Shown in pieces: positions 6,070 through 13,450 of a DNA stretch of 13,760 nt. Numbering within the stretch: position 1 is the first letter of the stretch; the number at the start of each line of letters is the position of its first letter. Under the pieces are notes generated by a model, which was not told the origin of the DNA, did no database searches, and was given only the letters and a program-made list of their open reading frames with translations. A program made the position numbers and the translations under genes. Source of the DNA: Nitrospinota bacterium (lineage in GTDB: Bacteria > JADFOP01); assembly GCA_022562795.1 (NCBI GenBank), contig JADFOP010000050.1, positions 1 through 13,760 on the forward strand, read 5' to 3'.

Positions 6070-7190
6070 CTCGGCGTCCTGCTTGAGGAGCCGACAGTCT
6101 GGAGGCGTTGGATGAATCTCTTCTCCACGGCGGTCCGGTCGGGCGGCGGCTCTCCCAGGGCCGCCTCCCACAGTCGCTCCCTCTCCATGCATAGGTAGAT
6201 GAGCAGGTCTCTGTCCCACTCTCTAAGCCATCCCGCCACGGCCCGGTACATGGCGGCCCGCTGGGGAGCGAGGTAGCGGAGCTTCTTGTCCTCGCCCAAG
6301 ATGAACTCGCCCCCAGGGAGGCGGCTCTTCGGGAAGCGGGCCTTGATGACGGCTTTCAGGCCCGGCAGAAAGCGAAGGCCCCCGAGGCTTACCCAGGCTA
6401 CCCCCCGGGGGTCGATCGCCTCGGCGAGCCGGGCTACCACTGCCCGGTAGCCGGCCTTCCAGCCGGGGTAGTGGACGAGGGGATCAAAGTGGAATGCGAC
6501 GAGGTAGCCGGCGGCCTGGACCCGCGCGGCCGCCTCCAGACGCTCCTCGAGGCCAGCGGTCTTAAGCTCCTCCCGCCTGACGATCTCATCGGGGTTTAGG
6601 GACCACGCCACCACCGTCCGCCCGCCATGGTCGAGGTCGAGGAGGGGCTCTACGAGAGCGGTCTTGGTCTTGAGCTCGAGAATGGCGTTTGGCTGGCCCG
6701 CCACATAACGCACCAACCGTTCAGACCAGCCGGTCGCCTCTTCGAGGGCCAGGCTGTCGGCAAGCTCGCCCGTTCCGAGCCGGGCGAGGCCTTCGGGGCG
6801 GGCCAAGAGGTACGAAGCGAGCTCCTCGAGGCAGTCCTCGACGTTCGTGTAAACGGTGATTGCGGGCCGGTTGATATAGCTCTGGAGCATGCAGTAGGTG
6901 CACTCCAGGGGGCAGTTTAGGATTGGGCTTAAGACGGCGTAGTGGGAGCAGAGCATCTCGGCCGTTCCAGGGCAGGGCTTGACAAAGGACCCCTTGAAGC
7001 GGGCGAGCAGGAGGGTCCGCTTCCCGGCTCCAAAGGGGTCGGGCCCCGTCGGGGGTTCCGCCAAGAGGAGATCAGCTCGGTCCACCTCCTTCACCGGCAC
7101 CCCGGCGTAGAAGTCGATGACCCGTAGCGCCATGGGGTCGAGGCGGGCGGCCCTTTCCACGACGATGCGCGACGGCCGGTAGGGTCTCAC
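6066..7190 (-). CDS. Spore photoproduct lyase-like radical SAM protein
   Basis: This 374-residue radical SAM protein belongs to the spore photoproduct lyase (SPL) family. The iron-sulfur cluster motif is CPLECTYC (C93, C97, C100), followed by the family segment MLQSYINRPAITVYTNVE. Further SPL features are LELKTKT (171-177), WSLNP (196-200) and the C-terminal signature YLCMERERLWE. True SPL repairs the 5,6-dihydrothymine UV lesion using a hydrogen-donor Cys141. Here the matching segment reads RLGTGELADS, with no cysteine, so the chemistry is likely different or the donor lies elsewhere. The GTG start at 7190 overlaps the ParB-like stop (GTGA) and follows a strong AAGGAGGAG. Nothing in the window suggests sporulation. 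The fold is sure; the substrate is unknown. Confidence 0.9.
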   Translation of the reverse strand: MRPYRPSRIVVERAARLDPMALRVIDFYAGVPVKEVDRADLLLAEPPTGPDPFGAGKRTLLLARFKGSFVKPCPGTAEMLCSHYAVLSPILNCPLECTYCMLQSYINRPAITVYTNVEDCLEELASYLLARPEGLARLGTGELADSLALEEATGWSERLVRYVAGQPNAILELKTKTALVEPLLDLDHGGRTVVAWSLNPDEIVRREELKTAGLEERLEAAARVQAAGYLVAFHFDPLVHYPGWKAGYRAVVARLAEAIDPRGVAWVSLGGLRFLPGLKAVIKARFPKSRLPGGEFILGEDKKLRYLAPQRAAMYRAVAGWLREWDRDLLIYLCMERERLWEAALGEPPPDRTAVEKRFIQRLQTVGSSSRTPR

Positions 7191-8194
7191 GACGCTCCTC
7201 CTTCCTCGTCCTCCGCTAGGCCCTCGGTCAATAGGCTTCGAAGCTCGTCAGCCGACGGGTCGTCAGCGGCCTCAAGGAGGCGTCGGCCAATCCGCTTTAG
7301 ATCTTCGGGAGAGCCGAAGGTAAAGCGCGCTTCGTAGGCATCGCCCTCGAATCCCTCGGGCGGCCGAACGCTCACGTGGGGGGTGAGTTGGAGCTTGTCG
7401 ACCAGCTCTTCGGCCCGGCGCTCCATCCTTGTGAGGGTGGGGTAGCGGGCTCGCCGGACCACCTCTCGAATAAGCCTCAGGCGTTCCTGAGGCGATATTG
7501 ACTCGTCTTGGGCTCTGGAGAGGAGCCTTAGCTCCACCATGACCAACTCGATGGGCTCTTCCCTCTGAAGCGCGATCTCTTCGAGCCACGTGGCGAGCTC
7601 GGCGAGCTTGTTGGCCCCGGGCCTAAGCGCCTTTACTACCTCTAAGAATGCCTGCTGCGCGTCGGCCCGCCACGCGCAGAGCGGAAGGACGGCCCGTGCC
7701 GGCCACCCCTCTTGGGCGATGATTTCCAGGAACGCCCCGTCCAAGACGAGCAGCCGCCGGAGTCGCTGGAGGACCTGGCCGTGGGCCTGGAGCCCCATGG
7801 CGGGAAGCAGTTTTTGGAGGACCTCCCCTTCGTCCATCTCGCCCACGCCGAGGAGCAGGTCGACAGCCCGGGCCTGCTCCACCAGGTTGTAGTCCCGCAC
7901 CCCTACGTTGTCGAAGACCGCTAGCCGGGCCGCTTTGTGGTCGGGCAGATTCTCGTGGCTGTGGATGGTCGCGAGCACCCTCGTGCGGCCCAATAGGCGA
8001 AGCACCTCCGCGCGGCGAAAGCCCGTGATCAGCTGGAAGCGATCCGCCTCCAGGGTGCGGACGCTTAGTGGCGAGGTCTGCCCGATGGCGGCGATGGAAC
8101 GCTCAAGGTTGCCCAGGTTCCCGCCGAAGCTCAGGCAGAAGGTGCGGTCGGCTTCGTCGATCGCCCCCAGGGTTACCTCTTCTATCGCGGGCAC
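7187..8194 (-). CDS. ParB N-terminal-domain (ParB/Srx-like) protein
   Basis: A 335-residue protein with a ParB-like N-terminal domain. The segment NLERSIAAIGQTSPLSVR (29-46) is followed by RFQLITGFRRAEVLRLLG (52-69), the ParB box that in true ParB binds and hydrolyses CTP. The next 200 residues are helical and leucine-rich, without a helix-turn-helix I can name. The C-terminus is acidic. The GTG start at 8194 is fixed by AAGGAGG (8205-8199). It overlaps the glycosyltransferase gene by 13 bases, and the stop overlaps the SPL-like gene. No parA and no parS-like sites are visible, so a chromosome-partition role is unlikely. Pairing with a radical SAM enzyme points instead to a DNA- or nucleotide-related task, which is inference. 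Confidence 0.82.
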   Translation of the reverse strand: MPAIEEVTLGAIDEADRTFCLSFGGNLGNLERSIAAIGQTSPLSVRTLEADRFQLITGFRRAEVLRLLGRTRVLATIHSHENLPDHKAARLAVFDNVGVRDYNLVEQARAVDLLLGVGEMDEGEVLQKLLPAMGLQAHGQVLQRLRRLLVLDGAFLEIIAQEGWPARAVLPLCAWRADAQQAFLEVVKALRPGANKLAELATWLEEIALQREEPIELVMVELRLLSRAQDESISPQERLRLIREVVRRARYPTLTRMERRAEELVDKLQLTPHVSVRPPEGFEGDAYEARFTFGSPEDLKRIGRRLLEAADDPSADELRSLLTEGLAEDEEGGAS

Positions 8195-9036
8195 AAAACC
8201 TCCTTGTCCACCTCCAGCGGGAATCGCTCCTTGAGCGACCGATAGAAGGCGGCCTCGGCCTCCTTGCCCCGCTTGGCGAAGCCGCCGAAGAGAATGTCGC
8301 ACTTTCGGTGGAGCTCGGAGGTCGCCAAGATGCGAGCCTCATCGCCGGGAGGGCCCTCGTCCAAGAGCTTGACGATGGCGGCCACCCGCCACCTATCCAG
8401 ACCCCACCGGCTGGAGGAAAGCTGGCCGGCGTGGCCTCCCCGCTTGGTGACCAAGGGCTCCGGGACGAAAGCCACCGGGTGGCGGGCCGTCAGGCGGAGC
8501 CAGAGGTCGTAATCTTCACAGACGGGGAAGGCTTCATCGAAGCCGCCGAGGGCGTCCAGAACGTCTCTGCGCACGACGGCCGCCGAGGGGCTGATGCAGC
8601 AGAGCTCCAGGGAGCGCTCGAGTAGCCATCCGCCGGCCTTGGCGTGCTTCTTCTTCGGATTGACCCTTACACCGTTACGCACCCAAATCTCATCGGTGTG
8701 GCAGAGCGCCCAGCCCTCGGCCATGACCGAGACCTGGCAGGCCAGCTTCGCCGGGCGCCAGAGGTCGTCGGAGTCGAGGAAGGCGACCAGCGGCGAGCGG
8801 GATTCGGCGACACCCCGGTTACGGGCTGCGGCTACCCCTCGCCTTCGCTGGCGCACCATACGCACCCTCTCGTCGGCCAGGGCCTCGATGGCCTCGGAGG
8901 TGCCGTCGGTGGAGCCGTCGTCGATGACGATACACTCCCACTCTCCGAAGGTCTGTGCCTGGACCGAGGCCACCGCTTCGGCGGCCATGGCCCGCCGGTT
9001 GAAGGTCGGGATGATGACACTGACGGCCGGCTCCAA
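8182..9036 (-). CDS. Family 2 glycosyltransferase (GT-A fold)
   Basis: A 284-residue cytoplasmic glycosyltransferase that should move a sugar from a nucleotide-sugar donor to a glycan or lipid acceptor. It has the GT2 N-terminal SVIIPTFNRR, the IDDGSTDGT nucleotide-binding loop (38-46), the metal-binding LDSDD (87-91), the acceptor-side GGFDE (164-168) and CEDYDLWLRL (173-182). There is no membrane segment. The start is TTG at 9036 behind GGGAGGGGGAG; no better start lies nearby, and rlmI ends 13 bases upstream. It sits between a ribosome methyltransferase and a ParB-like protein, so the context does not reveal its acceptor. Confidence 0.9.
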   Translation of the reverse strand: MEPAVSVIIPTFNRRAMAAEAVASVQAQTFGEWECIVIDDGSTDGTSEAIEALADERVRMVRQRRRGVAAARNRGVAESRSPLVAFLDSDDLWRPAKLACQVSVMAEGWALCHTDEIWVRNGVRVNPKKKHAKAGGWLLERSLELCCISPSAAVVRRDVLDALGGFDEAFPVCEDYDLWLRLTARHPVAFVPEPLVTKRGGHAGQLSSSRWGLDRWRVAAIVKLLDEGPPGDEARILATSELHRKCDILFGGFAKRGKEAEAAFYRSLKERFPLEVDKEVLCPR

Positions 9037-9049
9037 AGTCTCCCCCTCC

Positions 9050-10222
9050 CTAGCCCACCCGCACGAAGAGGGTGGTGAGGTAACGGCCCTCCGGCATGGC
9101 CAGCGGGGTCGGGTGGTCGGGCCCCTGGCCGCCCGAAGCCACCCACGTGCAGGTGCGCCGCAGGCTCGAGGCCGCCCTTAAGATGGCGCGGCGGAAGGTC
9201 GGCTCGTCAACGTGGTATGAGCAGGTGGAGGTGACAAGCAACCCCCCCGGCTCGATGAGCTTCATGGCGAGCCGGTTGAGCCGCTCGTAGGCCACCGTCG
9301 CCTCTTTGAGGTCTTTGCGGCTTGGGGCGAAGGAGGGTGGGTCGAGCACCGCGCAGCCGAAGCGCTCGCCCTGGGCGTGGAGCTCTTTCAACGCCTCCCA
9401 GGCGTTGCCCTCGACGATCGAGACCCGATCGGCTAGGCCGTTGGTCTCGGCGTGGGCCCGTGCCCGGGCGGCGGCAGGCTTGGAACTCTCCGCCCCCACC
9501 ACCTCGACGGCCCCGGCCCGTGCGGCGTAGCAGGCGAAGGCCCCAGTGTAGCAGAAGGCATCCAAAACACGCTTTCGCGCCACGTATGAGACGAACCGCT
9601 GGCGGGCGGGCCGCTGGTCGAGAAAGAAACCGGTCTTCTGGCCTCCTACGACATCGACCGTGAAGCGCAGGCCGTCCTGTTCGATCTCCACCTCGGGCCG
9701 CTCACCTCCCAGGAGCCAGACGCTCGAGGCGTCGAGCCCTTCGAGGGCCCTGAGCGGCGAGTCGTTTCTCACGTAAATCTGGGCGGGCGCCACCACATCG
9801 TTGAGCGCCTCGAAGAGCCATCCCTTCCGGACCTCCATCCCCGCCGTGGTGATGGAGACGACCAGGGTGTCGCCGTAGCGGTCTACAATGGCCCCGGGCA
9901 GGCCGTCGCCCTCGCTGTTGATGAGCCGGTAGGTCTCCTCGCCCGGATAGAGAGCCATTCGCAAGGCCAGGGCCCGCTCGACCCTCCCGAGAACGAAGAG
10001 GGCGTCGGGGTCTCTGTCGCTCCTAGAAAGCAGGCGGACAGCGATGAGGGAATGGGGGTTGATGTAGCCTCGGCCGACGAACCTCGCCCGCCAGTCCACG
10101 ATCCTAACGTCAGCGCCGGGAGGAGGCTTTTCCTCCAGCCGTTCAATCTCGTTGGAGAAGATCCAGGGGTGGCCGAGTAGGACTCTGCGTTCGGCTCCCT
10201 TCTTAAGCGTAACGGTGATCAT
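9050..10222 (-). CDS. rlmI: Class I SAM-dependent rRNA (cytosine-C5) methyltransferase, RlmI family
   Basis: This 390-residue enzyme matches RlmI, which makes 5-methylcytosine at position 1962 of 23S rRNA in E. coli. The N-terminal PUA-like domain begins with ITVTLKKGAERRVLLGHPWIFSNEI. A central region leads to the family signature GGQKTGFFLDQR (193-204). The Rossmann part has the SAM loop VLDAFCYTGAFA (219-230), motif IV DPPSFA (294-299) and the catalytic TSTCS with C334. The length is usual for the family. The ATG lies at 10222 with only a weak ribosome site. It is the first gene of the five-gene minus-strand operon and is divergent from the amidohydrolase gene. Close paralogues such as RlmK or RlmO are alternatives for the exact target base. 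Confidence 0.92.
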   Translation of the reverse strand: MITVTLKKGAERRVLLGHPWIFSNEIERLEEKPPPGADVRIVDWRARFVGRGYINPHSLIAVRLLSRSDRDPDALFVLGRVERALALRMALYPGEETYRLINSEGDGLPGAIVDRYGDTLVVSITTAGMEVRKGWLFEALNDVVAPAQIYVRNDSPLRALEGLDASSVWLLGGERPEVEIEQDGLRFTVDVVGGQKTGFFLDQRPARQRFVSYVARKRVLDAFCYTGAFACYAARAGAVEVVGAESSKPAAARARAHAETNGLADRVSIVEGNAWEALKELHAQGERFGCAVLDPPSFAPSRKDLKEATVAYERLNRLAMKLIEPGGLLVTSTCSYHVDEPTFRRAILRAASSLRRTCTWVASGGQGPDHPTPLAMPEGRYLTTLFVRVG

Positions 10223-10243
10223 GGGGGCCCCCGAGGTCGGTAA

Positions 10244-10273
10244 ACCCTAACAAAGCCACGGGGGTGGCGTCAA
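10244..10273 (-). promoter_or_regulatory. Possible promoter of the rlmI operon
   Basis: On the minus strand TTGACG (10273-10268) is followed after 18 bases by TAGGGT (10249-10244). The -35 is good and the -10 poor. A CCAC-N4-GTGG dyad (10256-10267) sits in the spacer. It lies in the only sizeable gap upstream of rlmI. Confidence 0.4.
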
Positions 10274-10297
10274 GCAAGCGGGCTGGCGGGCGTCGGC

Positions 10298-10325
10298 TTG
10301 ACAACCGACCCTCGTGGAGTAGCAT
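10298..10325 (+). promoter_or_regulatory. Promoter of the amidohydrolase operon
   Basis: A perfect TTGACA at 10298-10303 is followed after 16 bases by TAGCAT at 10320-10325. Transcription would start near 10332, leaving a short leader with AAGGAG before the ATG at 10349. Confidence 0.5.
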
Positions 10326-10348
10326 GAGAGCGGAAGGAGCCCGATACA

Positions 10349-11887
10349 ATGAGCCCGCCTCGCAAATCCGTCCCACCCTTCACCCTCGCCCTGGTGGGAG
10401 GGACGGTCCACACCCTCGTTGATCGCGAGCCCATGGTCGGCGGTGTCGGTGTCGTCGGCGAGACTATCGAAGCCGTCGGGCCCGAGGACGACATCCGAGC
10501 CCGCTGCGGCCCCTCCACTACGGTTCTGGAGGTTGAAGGCGGAGAGGTTGTCCCGGGCTTCTGTGACGCCCACACCCATCCTCTCTGGCAGGGGCTACAG
10601 CTTCTGGCTCTCGACCTCACGGAGGCCACCAGCCTGGGGGCCCTCATAGAGCTTGTGGCTGAGGCCGCCAAGCAATCTCCTCAAGGCGAGTGGCTGCTCG
10701 GCTTCGGCTGGGACGAGAGCGGATGGCCAAGCCGGGAGCTCCCGGAACTGGGAGCCCTCGACGATGTCGCCCCCAATCGCCCGGTCTACCTGGGTCGGGT
10801 CTGCGGCCACATCGCGGTTGTCAACACCGAGGCGCTACGGGCCGTTAGCCTCGCAGAGACGAGCGGCGTAGAGCGGGTGGGCCGCCGGCCCACCGGACGG
10901 CTTTACGGGGTGAGCCTCGCGGAGTTCTTTTCGAATATTCCGCTGAACGGAGAGCATCGCCGAACGGCCCTTGAGGCCTTCGCCCGCTCGTGCGACTTCC
11001 ACGGGGTGACCAGCGTTCACTCCTTCGTGGAGACCACCGAGGAGCTCGAGGCCCTTGCGGCCCTCCAGGACGGCCCGGCTGTGTGGGCCTACGGCATTCA
11101 CCGGCCGGAGCGGCCCTTTCCCTGGCATGAGGCCCGAAGGCGCTTGTCCGCTTACGGGAGGGTGCGCCTGGTCGGCGTAAAGCTCTACGCCGACGGCTCC
11201 ATCGGCGCCCGCACCGCTTGTATGGCCCGCCCCTACGACGACCGGGTGGAGACCGCCGGGCGCCTAGTCTTCTCGGCCCACGACCTCACGGAGCTCGTCA
11301 CAAGCTACCAGGCCGCAGGCGCGCAGGTCGCCGTACACGCCATCGGGGACGCCGCCATCGGGCAGGTCGTGACCTCGGTTGCGAAAGCCATGGCCGAAGG
11401 CGCCGAGCCGCCCCATCCTCCTAGGCTGGAGCACCTGGAGGTCATCAATCCGCTTCACCTCCACAAGATGGCTCAGATGGGCCTTGTGGCGAGCCTCCAG
11501 CCCAATTTCATCGCCCGGTGGGGTCAGCCCGGCGGGCTCTACGAGCAGCGCCTCGGAGCGCGCTTCGGTCGGATGAACCCTCTGAGATCGTTCGTCCGCC
11601 AAGAGGCGCGGCTATGCTTCGGCTCCGACGGGATGCCCTTCGGCCCCCTCTACGGTCTGGCCGCCGCCGGCCTCCACCCGGACGAGGACCAGCGCCTCAC
11701 CCCCCTCGAGGCGCTACGTTGGTATACGCTTGGCGGGGCCGAGGCGGTAGGCGAGACCGACCGAGGCGCCATCGCTCCCGGACGGCGGGCCGACCTCGTG
11801 GTGCTGGAGGCAGGCAGCCTGGAGAAACCGTCCCAGGGGGGGGTGGCGGCCACCGTCAGGGGCGGGCGGGTGGTCTGGAATGCTTAA
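10349..11887 (+). CDS. YtcJ-like metal-dependent amidohydrolase
   Basis: A 512-residue enzyme of amidohydrolase family 3, the YtcJ-like metal hydrolases with a TIM barrel. The metal-binding HTH motif is in GFCDAHTHP (H75, H77). Further family marks are WDESGW (121-126), VKLYADGSIGARTA (287-300) with the bridging lysine position K288, the histidine in VHAIGDAAI (H330), LEHLEVI (H362) and the catalytic aspartate in FGSDGMPFGP (D427). The N- and C-terminal strands (LALVGGTV, ADLVVLEAGS) form the usual small beta-sandwich. The start is ATG at 10349 with AAGGAG nine bases upstream. It overlaps or nearly abuts the nucleoside phosphorylase gene, so a shared nucleoside- or amide-salvage role is possible, but the substrate cannot be read from sequence. 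Confidence 0.9.
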   Translation: MSPPRKSVPPFTLALVGGTVHTLVDREPMVGGVGVVGETIEAVGPEDDIRARCGPSTTVLEVEGGEVVPGFCDAHTHPLWQGLQLLALDLTEATSLGALIELVAEAAKQSPQGEWLLGFGWDESGWPSRELPELGALDDVAPNRPVYLGRVCGHIAVVNTEALRAVSLAETSGVERVGRRPTGRLYGVSLAEFFSNIPLNGEHRRTALEAFARSCDFHGVTSVHSFVETTEELEALAALQDGPAVWAYGIHRPERPFPWHEARRRLSAYGRVRLVGVKLYADGSIGARTACMARPYDDRVETAGRLVFSAHDLTELVTSYQAAGAQVAVHAIGDAAIGQVVTSVAKAMAEGAEPPHPPRLEHLEVINPLHLHKMAQMGLVASLQPNFIARWGQPGGLYEQRLGARFGRMNPLRSFVRQEARLCFGSDGMPFGPLYGLAAAGLHPDEDQRLTPLEALRWYTLGGAEAVGETDRGAIAPGRRADLVVLEAGSLEKPSQGGVAATVRGGRVVWNA

Positions 11888-11906
11888 CGACCAAGTGGAG
11901 CGAGCT

Positions 11907-12650
11907 GTGACCGATGAACCCATCATCGAGCCGACCCGTCGCCCCGGCGACCCTACTGTCCCGGGGGCGGTCGCCCTCGTCCCTGCGCCCTTCGCCTACC
12001 ACCGGGCGGCCCGACACCTGAAGGGCATCGCCGAAGGGGTGCGCGACCGCAGGGTGGAGTTCTTCCACCTCTGCTCGCTCGCTGATGCGGTCGAGCCGTG
12101 GTCTCTGGCCGGCCCGGCCCTCGGGGCTCCTGCGGCGGTCCTGGCTCTGGAGAAACTCACGGTCCTCGGGGCCGAAAGAATCCTCGTGCTCGGCCCCTGT
12201 GGATCGCTGGCCGATGAGGCGCCCATAGGGACGGTGATAGTGGCCACCGAAGCGGTTAGCGAAGAAGGGACGAGCCGCCTCTACGGGGCCGAGCCGGACC
12301 GGCCCCTCGCTGTAGCCGCCCCCCTGCTTAGAGGGCTTGAGACAGCCCTGGCCGCCTCGGGGATTCACTACCTGTGCGGCCCCGTCTGGACCACCGACGC
12401 CCCCTACCGTGAGACCCGCCGGAAGGTTCAGCGATATCAGGCCGAGGGCGCCCTCGCCGTGGAGATGGAACTGTCCGCCTGCCTGGCGGCCGGGGCTTTC
12501 CGGGGGGTGAGCGTGGCCGGGCTCTTCGTCGTCTCCGATGAGCTCTTCGCCCTCCAGTGGGTCAAGGGGTTCGACAACCCGGCTTACGTGGCCGCCTTCC
12601 AGCGGGTTATCGAGGCGCTGCCTGCGCTGCTTCGGAGCCTGGCGGGATGA
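11907..12650 (+). CDS. Nucleoside phosphorylase (PNP/UDP phosphorylase superfamily)
   Basis: The 247-residue product belongs to the PNP_UDP_1 superfamily, which splits nucleosides, or adenosyl-type thioethers in the nucleosidase branch, into base and sugar. It has LVLGPCGSL (93-101), EGTSRLY (120-126), VWTTDAPYRET (160-170), the ribose-binding ALAVEMELS (182-190) with E188, and VVSDEL (208-213) carrying the catalytic-type Asp. I chose GTG at 11907 because GGAG lies six bases upstream. An ATG at 11880 would add nine residues and overlap the amidohydrolase stop, but has no ribosome site. The stop overlaps the next start (ATGA). Base specificity is not clear; the motifs look closest to uridine- or purine-type phosphorylases. 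Confidence 0.85.
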   Translation: MTDEPIIEPTRRPGDPTVPGAVALVPAPFAYHRAARHLKGIAEGVRDRRVEFFHLCSLADAVEPWSLAGPALGAPAAVLALEKLTVLGAERILVLGPCGSLADEAPIGTVIVATEAVSEEGTSRLYGAEPDRPLAVAAPLLRGLETALAASGIHYLCGPVWTTDAPYRETRRKVQRYQAEGALAVEMELSACLAAGAFRGVSVAGLFVVSDELFALQWVKGFDNPAYVAAFQRVIEALPALLRSLAG

Positions 12651-12812
12651 GGCGCAAACCGCCCACCGTGGCCCTCTACGTGTCGGGCCACGGGTTCGGC
12701 CACGCGGTTCGATGCGCAGAGCTCATCCGCCGGAGAGCGGCCCGAAGGGCCCGTGGTGGACTGCTCGGGAGGGGAGGTGGCGGCTCGAGCGATCCTCGAG
12801 CACCTCGGCTGA
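12647..12812 (+). pseudogene. Glycosyltransferase with its middle deleted
   Basis: The ATG overlaps the phosphorylase stop (ATGA). The first 26 or so codons encode TVALYVSGHGFGHAVRCAELIRR, a classic N-terminus of a GT-B-type glycosyltransferase with the SGHGFGH donor-side loop. After about 12723 the frame becomes meaningless. A different plus frame then reads GPVVDCSGGEVAARAILEHLG and stops at 12810-12812, a good match in style to the C-terminus of the same kind of enzyme. So only the two ends of a protein normally of several hundred residues remain, joined out of frame. Translation in the original frame would run on to 12916. It may be a true deletion or an assembly collapse. Confidence 0.65.
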
Positions 12813-12997
12813 AGCTACCCAATTATACGGTCGGTGATATAAAGGGATTGTTACTGAAAATTGTCCAGGAAAAATTTGCACTATTCATTATTGGTGTATA
12901 TTTCAACGAAATATGATACTTGACAGGCAAAGATAAAAGCCAAAATATTATCGTGAAGTCCGCTATTTTGATGAACAGTGGATCACCGAAGGAGGGG
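12813..12997. other. AT-rich orphan stretch
   Basis: About 185 bases are far richer in A and T than the genes to the left. The sharp change begins just after the glycosyltransferase-like stop codon. No gene can be supported. One plus frame reads a hydrophobic run (KGLLLKIVQEKFALFIIGVYFNEI) and one minus frame is also open, but neither has a start with a ribosome site. In minus-strand order it follows directly after the attC-like site, so it may be the beginning of another cassette or flanking DNA. Confidence 0.5.
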
Positions 12998-13044
12998 GTT
13001 TAACTCGGACAACTTGCTTAGAAGCGTGCATGTCCATGTTAGGT
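12998..13044 (-). repeat. attC-like recombination site
   Basis: Read on the minus strand, ACCTAAC (13044-13038) fits the RYYYAAC R'' box and GTTAAAC (13004-12998) fits the GTTRRRY R' box. Between them GGACA (13035-13031) and TGTCC (13011-13007) are exact complements. The 5' half of the remaining stem is one base longer than the 3' half, as expected from an extrahelical base. The stop codon TAA of the neighbouring gene lies inside the R'' box, as is common in gene cassettes. Against this, the site is only 47 bp, shorter than most attC sites, and the inner stem pairs poorly. Confidence 0.55.
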
Positions 13045-13450
13045 CTTATGGCCATTCGGCTTTGCGTTAATAATTTGTTCCCATACACCAACCGCATTAG
13101 CAGGTGAAGGTTTTATATAGACAACACCGTCGTCTGTGTCTTCAATGGTTCCCAGACGGAGCATAATTGCTGCTGAATGACCTAGGCGCATGCTGAGCAG
13201 TAGGGTACGAAGAATCATCCCGCAGTCGTCCCCGCTCGGTGTTTCAGTAGAGCTGTACGCAATCGTCCAGCCAGCGTCGTCTTCCTCCTTGGCGTGGAAC
13301 AAGTTCCTTACACCGAAAATAGAAGGATGCGAATAATCCGATAGAATCGCATAAACGACACGGGCCTCATTGGACCTGTGGCCAGTGCAGACACTGTAGT
13401 ATCGATCCAGTGCATCGATTGCGTTCATGATGCTCGACGGTTCCACCCAA
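13004..13450 (-). mobile_element. Putative integron gene cassette (447 bp)
   Basis: The unit runs from the TT of a GTTGGGT core at 13450 to the G of the attC-like R' box at 13004. It holds a single gene with little other sequence. The core at its entry (TTGGGT) matches the R'' box ACCTAAC with one G-T wobble, as expected when the excised circle rebuilds its attC. No integrase gene or attI is in the window. Confidence 0.5.
13039..13428 (-). CDS. Cassette-borne protein of unknown function (129 aa)
   Basis: I do not recognise this protein. The ATG at 13428 lies 22 bases inside the cassette-like unit and the TAA ends within the attC-like R'' box. The ribosome site is weak (GTGGAA), which is common in gene cassettes. 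The product has a segment ARVVYAILSDYSHPSIFG (22-39), reminiscent of the 'LS.y.HPs..G' motif seen in some uncharacterised HEPN-like or DUF5677-like proteins. A likely strand pair (AGWTIAYSS) and a helix (MILRTLLLSMRLGHSAAIMLRL) follow. No signal peptide is seen. Base composition is less GC-rich than the Sel1 gene beside it, which supports a separate origin. The frame stays open upstream to 13731, but that part is out of frame with the Sel1 gene and is not coding. Confidence 0.65.
   Translation of the reverse strand: MNAIDALDRYYSVCTGHRSNEARVVYAILSDYSHPSIFGVRNLFHAKEEDDAGWTIAYSSTETPSGDDCGMILRTLLLSMRLGHSAAIMLRLGTIEDTDDGVVYIKPSPANAVGVWEQIINAKPNGHKT

Noticed and set aside
6070-6219. Longer N-terminus for the 83-residue protein
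   Set aside because: It would lie fully inside the SPL-like gene and its sequence looks like a shadow frame. The GTG overlapping the SPL stop is the natural coupled start.
7187-8194. Chromosome or plasmid partition locus
   Set aside because: There is no parA, no repeated parS-like palindrome and no replication gene. Only the ParB-type N-terminal domain is shared.
12817-12823. Left-hand integration boundary of the cassette at ATTGGGT
   Set aside because: TTGGGT matches the cassette entry core, but the base before it is A rather than the required G, and no attC-like stem lies beside it.
12825-13200. Plus-strand readings through the AT-rich stretch and the attC-like site
   Set aside because: Two short frames look protein-like in places but have no start with a ribosome site, and the second runs through the inverted repeat opposite a better minus-strand gene.
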